From Axinella damicornis (lineage: Eukaryota; Porifera; Demospongiae; Axinellida; Axinellidae): DNA of 64,000 nt. The first letter of the stretch is position 1. Every line of letters starts with the position of its first letter. This document shows positions 57,209-64,000 of the stretch, piece by piece. The notes under the pieces are model-generated. The model searched no databases, was not told where the DNA came from, and saw only the letters and a list, made by a program, of their open reading frames with translations. The translations under genes were made by a program, and so were the position numbers. The DNA lies in assembly GCA_963931865.1 (NCBI GenBank), contig OZ007508.1, positions 16,293,104-16,357,103 on the forward strand, given 5' to 3'.

Positions 57209-58439
57209 GAAAACACTGGGATTGCTGTTGACCTTGGTGATCATCCTGACGACCAGTAAAATACTGTGGTGGTACTGGAGGTTCAAATCTGACAGTTTTG
57301 ACCGAAGTGGCGAATATCGTCGTCATGAATTGAAACACGTTACTGGAACTCCCAGACTGTACAGTAACACAGCGGTCAGTGCTGCTAATGCTGGTGGTAC
57401 TCTTCGCAAATCTCCCATTGAGCCTGGTGCCAGTGTCGAGATTAGTTCAGCTTCTATGATGCCGGGCAGGATAGGAACTGAGCAGGGGTTTGTGGGCTCT
57501 GATCTTAGAGTGGCATATTGCTGTAACATTTCCGCAGGAATCCTGTTGGAAGATCTTTGTGAGACTAGTACTGGTGGAATTAAACTGAATGGGATCGCCA
57601 TGAAGGCAAGTCATCAGAACTGCTCATGCATGGATTTCTTTTACTGCAGGCTTGTGGCAGTAACGGCGTTCTCTTCTAATCATTTTTTGGAGGCTCAAGA
57701 CATGATAGCCTCTGTACAACATTTCTTGCCTGCCACAAAATTGATTGTTTATGATTTGGGATTGACAGACTCACAAAGAAATCAACTTCTCGCCTACTGC
57801 AATCTTGAACTTCGGAGGTTTGACTTTAAAAAGTTTCCACCTCATCTCAAACGGCTTAGTCAATGTGCGTGGAAGCCTGTGATGGCCAAAGAACTTGCTC
57901 AACAGTATGAGGTGATATTCTATGGGGATGCAAGTATCCGGTTACTGCTACCATTAGCAGAGCACATTCTGCCACTGCTTTCTAGCTTTCCTCTGGTGGT
58001 TGGTCATGCGTACCATCAACTACCAATAATCCAGGTAACTCACGATGGAATGGCATCGTACTTGAACTTCTCACTTTCAAGACACGAGATGCGTCATTTT
58101 GGGCAAATACAAGCTGGAGTATGGGTTATGTGGCTCAACAGTACTATGAGAAGATTGTTTCTAGAACCATGGGCTGATTGTGCTATGCATGAAGCCTGCA
58201 TATCTCCACCAGGTGCAGTTCGGGGACCTTGTGACTTCAAGAGGGGAAAATATGGCCAGTCAGATTATATTGGATGCCACCGGTATGACCAGTCTGCATT
58301 TTCTTTAATTCTTATACGTGAATTCGGCCTTGGTGTCTACAACTCAGTTATACACAAAATCTGTTACAGTGTGTTCGTTGTAGAACGGGATGTGACCCAT
58401 CGTTATACACCACTGAACAGGGCTGCAGCAAGTTACTGA
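57192..58439 (+). CDS. DUF1647-type type II membrane protein, putative glycosyltransferase-like, copy 1
   Basis: Intronless, 415 residues. It has a basic N-terminus and a membrane segment at residues 8-27, so it should be a type II Golgi or ER protein with a luminal catalytic part. Hallmarks that resemble DUF1647 proteins are VTAFSSNHF (157-165), an IVYDLGL strand (185-191), RRFDFKKFP (208-216), WKP (227-229) and FYGDASIR (243-250), whose GDAS may stand where GT-A enzymes have a metal-binding DxD. Possible N-glycosylation sites are at NIS, NCS, NFS and NST. The first 146 residues are nearly identical to copy 2. A 73-bp MITE interrupts the sequence just before the ATG. Enzyme activity is inferred only; family assignment is from memory of the motif pattern. 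Confidence 0.7.
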   Translation: MATCRKKTLGLLLTLVIILTTSKILWWYWRFKSDSFDRSGEYRRHELKHVTGTPRLYSNTAVSAANAGGTLRKSPIEPGASVEISSASMMPGRIGTEQGFVGSDLRVAYCCNISAGILLEDLCETSTGGIKLNGIAMKASHQNCSCMDFFYCRLVAVTAFSSNHFLEAQDMIASVQHFLPATKLIVYDLGLTDSQRNQLLAYCNLELRRFDFKKFPPHLKRLSQCAWKPVMAKELAQQYEVIFYGDASIRLLLPLAEHILPLLSSFPLVVGHAYHQLPIIQVTHDGMASYLNFSLSRHEMRHFGQIQAGVWVMWLNSTMRRLFLEPWADCAMHEACISPPGAVRGPCDFKRGKYGQSDYIGCHRYDQSAFSLILIREFGLGVYNSVIHKICYSVFVVERDVTHRYTPLNRAAASY

Positions 58440-58737
58440 ATTAGAGAAGCAGTGGATTTTCTGTACTGTTATTTCTGCACGTATGTACATGAACTACTGT
58501 ATATAGCTAATCTGTCAAATATTTATGAGGAATAATGATAGAGACTAGGCTTGAGTCTATTATGCTCAATCAGTATGTGTTCTATTCACAGGCGTGCACA
58601 GCAATAGAAGGTTGGGGGGGCGGCGAAGTACGGAGGCGCGCAGCGGCCGCAAAACAGCCGCGGGGTCAGTTGATCAGTATTTCGCACGATCAAGCGTGGA
58701 AAATTTTTCACCCAGGCACGATTTTCGGTTATCAGGA

Positions 58738-58799
58738 CATGTAGACTTTAAAGATCTGTCCATAGTTATTTCACAAGCCAGATTCTGAAATAGTGTATA
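58738..58799 (+). repeat. 62-bp segment identical to 52862-52923
   Basis: Exact copy, same orientation, immediately left of the hAT-like element. Confidence 0.9.
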
Positions 58800-58804
58800 G
58801 CACT

Positions 58805-59276
58805 GCAGGGGCGGATCTAGGGGGGGGGCATCGGGGGCCGGTGCCCCCCCCTTTTGCTTCTTCATCACTTTATTTTCCTCCTTACCAACTTGCTGCCGCT
58901 ATGTTGCAACTCCTGGCCTGGCTCGCAATAAGCTTACCGTGCGTTGCCTGAAACCGAACGGCTTGGGAACAGACCACGATCTAGTATACCCCTCCGTGTA
59001 CGTGTACGTGTACGTACGTATTACGTTCGTGAGCGAAATTTGACCAAGGAAGAAGCTCATGGCGGCCCTGGGACCTGCAATCCTCGTACATCTGGAACTT
59101 GCAGTGCAAAGCGCGAAGGTGCTACGAGAGCCCATCCTGAGAAGTGAAAAATGAAGGCGAAAAAATTTTTCCGCGCTTCGCGCGGACTGATCGGCGCTAC
59201 GCGCCTCTATGCACTGCCTCCGGCAGCGTTTAAATATAGCGCCCCCCCCTTTCAGAAATCCTGTATCCGCCCCTGA
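58805..59276. mobile_element. hAT-like non-autonomous element
   Basis: The left end CAGGGGCGGATCTAG and the right end TATCCGCCCCTG are inverted copies of the type seen in hAT transposons, followed inward by GGGGGG and CCCCCC runs. An 8-bp target duplication was not evident. No transposase frame was recognised. Confidence 0.6.
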
Positions 59277-59470
59277 TATATAGTTGATCACAACACGCAA
59301 TGAAGTTTACAGCGCATCACCGCGGTCACCCATAGATATAAGACACACCTCAAGCATTCAGTGTTCAGGAGCCACGCCTCTGCAGGAAACATTTTCGCGG
59401 GCCATTCCGAGAAGAACAGTCTATCATGGGAACGAGACTTTGACAGCTAGGTGGTTGATTGAGTGGGCAT

Positions 59471-60700
59471 ATGGCGACTTGCCGTAAGAAGACACTGGGA
59501 TTGCTGTTGACCTTGGTGATCATCCTGACGACCAGTAAAATACTGTGGTGGAGGTTCAAATCTGACAGTTTTGACCGAAGTGGCGAATATCGTCGCCATG
59601 AATTCAAACACGTTACTGGAACTCCCAGACTGTACAGTAACACAGCGGTCAGTGCTGCTAATGCTGGTGGTACTCTTCGCAAATCTCCCATTGAGCCTGG
59701 TGCCAGTGTCGAGATTAGTTCAGCTTCTATGATGCCGGGCAGGATAGGAACTGAGCAGGGGTTTGTGGGCTCTGATCTTAGAGTGGCATATTGCTGTAAC
59801 ATTTCCGCAGGAATCCTGTTGGAAGATCTTTGTGAGACTAGTACTGGTGGAATTAAACTGAATGGGATCGCCATGAAGGCAAGTCATCAGAACTGCTCAT
59901 GCTTGGATTTCTTTTACTGCAGGCTTGTGGTACTAGCGGCATTCTCTTCGAACCATTATGATGAGGCTCAAGACATGTTAGCCTCTGTGCAACGCTTATT
60001 GCCTGCCACAAAATTGATTGTTTATGATTTGGGATTGACAGACTCACAAAGAAATCAGCTTCTCACCTACTGCAATCTTGAACTTCGGAAGTTTGACTTT
60101 GAAAAGTTCCCATCTCATGTTAAGCGACTTGGTATATATGCCTGGAAGCCTGTGATGCTCAAAGAACTTGCTCATCAGTATGAGGTGATATTCTATGGGG
60201 ATGCAAGCATCCGGTTACTGCTACCATTAGCAGAGCACATTTTGCCACTGCTTTCTAGCTTTCCTCTGGTGGTTGGTCATGCGTACCATCAACTACCAAT
60301 AATCCAGGTAACTCACGATGGAATGGCATCGTACTTGAACTTCTCACTTTCAAGACACGAGATGCGTCATTTCGGGCAAATACAATCTGGAGCATGGGTT
60401 GTATGGCTCAACCATACCATGAGAAAATCGTTTCTAGAACCATGGGCTGATTGTGCTATGCATGAAGCCTGCATATCTCCACCAGGTGCAGTTTGGGGAC
60501 CTTGTGACTTCAAGAGGGGACAATATGGCCAGTCAGATTATATTGGATGCCACCGGTATGACCAGTCTGCATTTTCTTTAATTCTTATACGTGAATTCGG
60601 CCTTGATGTCTACAACTCAGTTATACACAAAATCTGTTACAGTGTGTTCAGTATACAACGGGGTGTCACCCATCGTTATACAGTTAAGAAGTGCCACTGA
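59471..60700 (+). CDS. DUF1647-type type II membrane protein, putative glycosyltransferase-like, copy 2
   Basis: Intronless, 409 residues from the ATG at 59471; the four codons upstream would need a TTG start. It has the same layout as copy 1: membrane segment near residues 8-27, AAFSSNHY, IVYDLGL, YAWKP and FYGDASIR. It differs from copy 1 by a two-codon deletion after ILWW, clustered substitutions at about residues 150-235 and 305-345, and a C-terminus changed by a small insertion that shifts the frame (ends TVKKCH). The 5' flank back to about 59284 and the 3' flank after the stop are homologous to copy 1, so this is a tandem duplication. It lacks the start-codon MITE. It ends 50 bases before an assembly gap, so further copies may be missing. 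Confidence 0.7.
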   Translation: MATCRKKTLGLLLTLVIILTTSKILWWRFKSDSFDRSGEYRRHEFKHVTGTPRLYSNTAVSAANAGGTLRKSPIEPGASVEISSASMMPGRIGTEQGFVGSDLRVAYCCNISAGILLEDLCETSTGGIKLNGIAMKASHQNCSCLDFFYCRLVVLAAFSSNHYDEAQDMLASVQRLLPATKLIVYDLGLTDSQRNQLLTYCNLELRKFDFEKFPSHVKRLGIYAWKPVMLKELAHQYEVIFYGDASIRLLLPLAEHILPLLSSFPLVVGHAYHQLPIIQVTHDGMASYLNFSLSRHEMRHFGQIQSGAWVVWLNHTMRKSFLEPWADCAMHEACISPPGAVWGPCDFKRGQYGQSDYIGCHRYDQSAFSLILIREFGLDVYNSVIHKICYSVFSIQRGVTHRYTVKKCH

Positions 60701-60748
60701 ACAGCAGCAACATTGAAGTTACTGAATTAGAGTAGCAGTGAATTTTTT

Positions 60749-60948
60749 NNNNNNNNNNNNNNNNNNNNNNNNNNNNNNNNNNNNNNNNNNNNNNNNNNNN
60801 NNNNNNNNNNNNNNNNNNNNNNNNNNNNNNNNNNNNNNNNNNNNNNNNNNNNNNNNNNNNNNNNNNNNNNNNNNNNNNNNNNNNNNNNNNNNNNNNNNNN
60901 NNNNNNNNNNNNNNNNNNNNNNNNNNNNNNNNNNNNNNNNNNNNNNNN
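60749..60948. other. Assembly gap (200 N)
   Basis: 200 undetermined bases directly after the second DUF1647 copy. Reading frames that run through it are meaningless. Confidence 0.99.
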
Positions 60949-62155
60949 AGGCCTAGATGGTTGCCGCTTAAACTGGTGATCATGTAAAACTTGTACCTGC
61001 TCTGCCTGTCTGTCACAGCGCGCTGAATAGCTGCATCATCATTCACTGGTATGTATCTAGCTGCCGCCATAGTTGGATTATTAATTTTGCTAATAATTTT
61101 ATTCATGATTCGCACCTACTCGAGATTTCCCTCATCAACGTGATGATTGCACGCGGCCCGCATCTTACTTCCGTCCGCGTTCTGTTCTGCGTTCCGGCTT
61201 TTCACAGGTACCCCCAAGAATAGAACATTTGGTCCACCTGAAGCCATATGGCGGTAAATATATGTAGCTAGCAATTCGGCTGTGCATAGTAGAGCATATA
61301 GTCCACCGTGGCTGATGTGGACATCATCCACCTCCAGGCTTGGGTATCATATCCACACAAAGTTCAAAGTAATCGTTGTCTGTGGTTGGTAACTGTTCAG
61401 AGTAGACCGACTTTTACAAAGTCATTTTAGTTTGTTTGGAGGCCCGAACTGCATGTAGTATATTATAGAGCATATGTGTTATGTTCTGAAACATATTAGC
61501 CTCATTCCGAAACATATTATATAGCCTCATTCCCAGGTGCTCGGAAGGGGAAGGAGCACCTGGTATCCACTGTTTGAGCATGCACGACTCGGGCTCCCCA
61601 GGTTTTCTGGGAGACTAGAAATGAGTGACTGTGAGTGTGCATTCCGTTTTGTTGGAGTGTGGTATTGCAGACGTATAATACACTAGCTCAGAATTTGGCC
61701 CACATTGTCTGCAATTGCTTGCCTTGCTTTCTGCTTGGTAGAACCGATGGAAGCAGAGGAGCTAGGAGAAAGGAAAAAAATCTCGTTTGAGTGGCGAATC
61801 AATTTTTAGTTGGGTGGGTACAAATTACATTCCTAGTATGGGAAGATGTGTAATGTACAATGTATTACACATTTGTGTGTGCATGGCCAACACTCTTTGG
61901 AGTGCTGTGCTCGCCTGACCAGGGAAACAGTCAGGTGTGTGTACTCTGGAACAAGTCGTGTTTCCATGACAACCTACCAACGGTGTGAAACACATCTTGC
62001 GTAGTGCAGGACCAACACTTATTAACATGTGTGTACATACGCAAAGCGGGGTTAAGCCATCAGTTTGTCCGTCATCCTGTCTGTTTGGTGTGAAAAAAAA
62101 ATCTCATGCTGTACATGGTTAAACGATGGCTTAATCCGACAATAACATTGCAATC

Positions 62156-62191
<36 letters not shown>

Positions 62192-62274
62192 ATGTTTCAG
62201 CAATCCAGCGAGTCCACATTTCTAATCTGTACATGTATCTGAACAAGTGTTCTTCTCCCTCTTCTGGTCCATAG
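60949..62274. other. Intergenic or 5' part of the exchanger gene, no exon assigned
   Basis: No exon was identified. A TAGCCTCATTCCCAGG half-element lies at 61522-61562 and another fragment near 61497. A 33-base poly-G run lies at 62158-62190. The first exon or exons of the SLC9 gene must lie here, in the gap, or further left. Confidence 0.5.
62158..62190. repeat. Poly-G run
   Basis: 33 consecutive G residues, 84 bases upstream of the first recognised SLC9 exon. Similar runs lie at 62520-62559 and 62630-62652 in the next intron. Confidence 0.97.
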
Positions 62275-62518
62275 TTTGGCATCACAAATACCTGAGCCGT
62301 CTGTCATCCAACATCCCTGAGTCGTGGTGAGTGGAACCTCTAGTGTTTGACACTGCTTTTTTGTCTACCCGGCTCCAACCAAGGGCTGTTCAAAGCTGAG
62401 CCCAGACACGGCCATGCTGTTTGTACCCTTCGGGTGCACCCCACCCACCTCCCCCCCCTGACCTAATACAAGTACTGCAAGACAATCACAATAAATAGTT
62501 TCCCCCAAAACGGCCGGA

Positions 62519-62560
<42 letters not shown>

Positions 62561-63707
62561 ACAAATTGACCAGATCAAAGAACTTAATGCATTCCAATCA
62601 CCACATCAAAGGATAATAGGCCAGGAAATGGGGGGGGGGGGGGGGGGGGGGGCACCCCTCTGCCCCCTTTGGGGGCACTGTTATACTTGGCAGACCAGTC
62701 TGCTTGTGACCTTACCGTCCTCTCCCCACAGTATGCTGATTGTTGTGGGAGTACATGTCGGTGGGATTATTCTGTAAGTTCACTGGTGCTAGAGCTGATT
62801 GCCTGGTTGGTTGTTCACTGTAGCCGTTACATGTACACGTGGCAGTTCCTAACCCTGACAAACTGTTGCAGCGAGATGGACCCCCTAGTACACTACTACC
62901 CCTTCTTCATACTAGTTATCCCCCATATGCCCATCCTGTGGTGTAAATTTGATCCCCCCCCCCCATCCGTGGGTATAATTTGGTCCCCTAGTCAGGGGTG
63001 TATTTTGGGATACCAGTACTTGGAATTCTCTCTGCTCAACTTTGTAGTGCCGGCTTCTACATAAACATCTGCAATAGGAATTTGGACCCTCCATTTCGCT
63101 TCACCCCGAATCTCTTCTTCCTATTCCTGCTTCCGCCGTGAGTTCTAAGATGTGATGTAATGCTGCATCCCCCCCCCCCCCCCCACGCACACACACACCT
63201 TGGCATTTCATATTACTTATTATAAGTCCTGTGAAAATAAATATATATAGGCAATGGCACAAACTAGCTGTTCTATTTCCTGCATCTATAGTGTTTTGGT
63301 TAGCAATTTTTGACCCTTAGAATCATCTCAGAGGATCAAAGTTTAGCACCCTCAGACCCGTGTAACCCCTGTAAGGTGTAGTAGCACATGCCGTTTGTAA
63401 CCCCTGAAATTATACACTGTAAAATGTGGTTGGTAGGTGACTTTCTCAAGATCTCTCTTGTGCTGTACCAACAGGATTGTGTTGGAGTCTGGGTACTTCC
63501 TCGAAACCAGAGCATTTTTCGAAAACTTGTCGACGATTCTTGTTCACGCTGTGATCGTAAGTTGAACAAGTGCATGTATATAGTCCACAGTAATTGCTGT
63601 ATACATAGATAGTGTGCATTACCTTATTGTGTGTTTTCTATTTCAAGTACTTTAATCGTTTGTATTTCCGTTCCCCCAGGGTACTATGTGGAATGCATTT
63701 GCTCTAG
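62275..63707 (+). CDS. SLC9-family Na+/H+ exchanger, five internal exons (partial)
   Basis: Exons 62275-62326, 62732-62773, 63048-63137, 63475-63556 and 63680-63707 join in phase. They encode the N-terminal helices of a cation/proton antiporter: HHKYLSRLSSNIPES, MLIVVGVHVGGIIL, FTPNLFFLFLLPPIVLESGY, FFENLSTILVHAVIGTMWNA. The FFxxLLPPIVL-x-x-GY motif is the amiloride-sensitive region of plasma-membrane-type NHEs (NHE1-5 group), and IGTMWNA matches their next helix. The protein would exchange Na+ for H+ and so control pH and volume. The first exon with the initiator and everything after the fifth exon (donor GTGAGC at 63708) lie outside what I can see. Which NHE subtype it is cannot be decided. 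Confidence 0.85.
62520..62652. repeat. Two poly-G runs in an exchanger intron
   Basis: Runs of about 40 and 23 G residues at 62520-62559 and 62630-62652. Both are candidates for G-quadruplex formation and for assembly length error. Confidence 0.95.
63170..63184. repeat. Poly-C run
   Basis: A short C run followed by CACGCACACACAC in the intron after the FFLFLLPP exon of the exchanger gene. Confidence 0.9.
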
Positions 63708-64000
63708 GTGAGCTATTTATATGTTGTGAACTGATTTGAAACTTGATAAATTGGCTACCAGTTTATATACCGGTGATCCTGGCCTGTAAACTAGTTTGGC
63801 CGGCTTTGTACATACGCAGTGAAGTTGTCCGGTTTATAATACAAGGCTGGATAGTTTTACCTAATTATAGTGGTTTTACAAGCAGGACAAGCGATCTAAT
63901 ATATTGCTGACTGAACAGGTGGCAAGTAAGATGAACAGTGTTCAAGTAGGACAAACAGCTTACAAGCTAACCGAACGGCTTACAACCAGGACGAATGGCC

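Larger units (their letters stand above)
58440..59283. other. Spacer between the two DUF1647 copies, mostly transposon fragments
   Basis: No gene was seen. It contains a fragment near 58592-58680 with GGCGTGCACAGCAATAGAAG and a GGCGGCG run, the 62-bp segment shared with PPP1R21 intron 24, and a hAT-like element. The second duplicated unit starts at about 59284. Confidence 0.6.

Noticed and set aside
59459..59470. Four extra N-terminal codons for DUF1647 copy 2
   Set aside because: They would start at TTG; the ATG at 59471 matches copy 1 exactly.
60684..61115. Reading frames crossing the N run
   Set aside because: They are made of undetermined bases and carry no evidence.
1..64000. tRNA, rRNA or other structured RNA genes
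   Set aside because: No cloverleaf with the A/B box motifs or rRNA-like segment was seen; the many hairpins are transposon ends.

Overview
This window is intron-rich animal nuclear DNA. The conserved genes align over nearly their whole length with human proteins, introns are GT-AG and mostly a few hundred bases, and the spaces between exons are packed with short foldback transposons and microsatellites. A four-repeat DM9 gene and the general gene style would fit a sponge or another marine invertebrate, but the sequence does not prove the taxon. All exon models were assembled by eye from homology, splice sites and reading phase.

Layout from left to right: (1) 31-4487, minus strand, the first three exons of a secreted or membrane protein of unknown family that runs off the left edge. 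(2) 7335-8216, plus, an intronless DM9 protein. (3) 10807-21935, plus, a complete 17-exon SVOP-type transporter gene. (4) 23701-26456, plus, a 6-exon regulator of microtubule dynamics (RMDN) gene. (5) 28261-35239, plus, a 10-exon SV2-like transporter gene. (6) 35503-39896, minus, a complete 10-exon mitochondrial thiamine pyrophosphate carrier (SLC25A19) gene, tail to tail with SV2. (7) 40092-56179, plus, a complete 31-exon PPP1R21 gene sharing a 195-bp divergent promoter region with SLC25A19. (8) 57192-58439 and 59471-60700, plus, two tandem intronless type II membrane proteins of DUF1647 type. (9) 62275 to the right edge, plus, internal exons of an SLC9 Na+/H+ exchanger. A 200-base assembly gap lies at 60749-60948.

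The genes do not form one pathway. The notable linkage is two related MFS transporters (SVOP and SV2-like) with an RMDN gene between them. PPP1R21 belongs to an endosomal complex, SLC25A19 and probably RMDN act at mitochondria, and the exchanger acts at a membrane.

The most striking layer is mobile DNA. A family of very short palindromic elements beginning TAGCCTCG or TAGTCTCG, 30 to about 600 bp long and flanked by 9-bp target duplications, occurs about 20 times. One copy sits on the start codon of a DUF1647 gene, one lies in the SLC25A19/PPP1R21 promoter region, and its terminal sequence has been amplified into a 17-bp satellite in a PPP1R21 intron. A second family (CAAGAG ends, 7-bp target duplications) and a third element that touches the SLC25A19 intron 1 donor site are also present.
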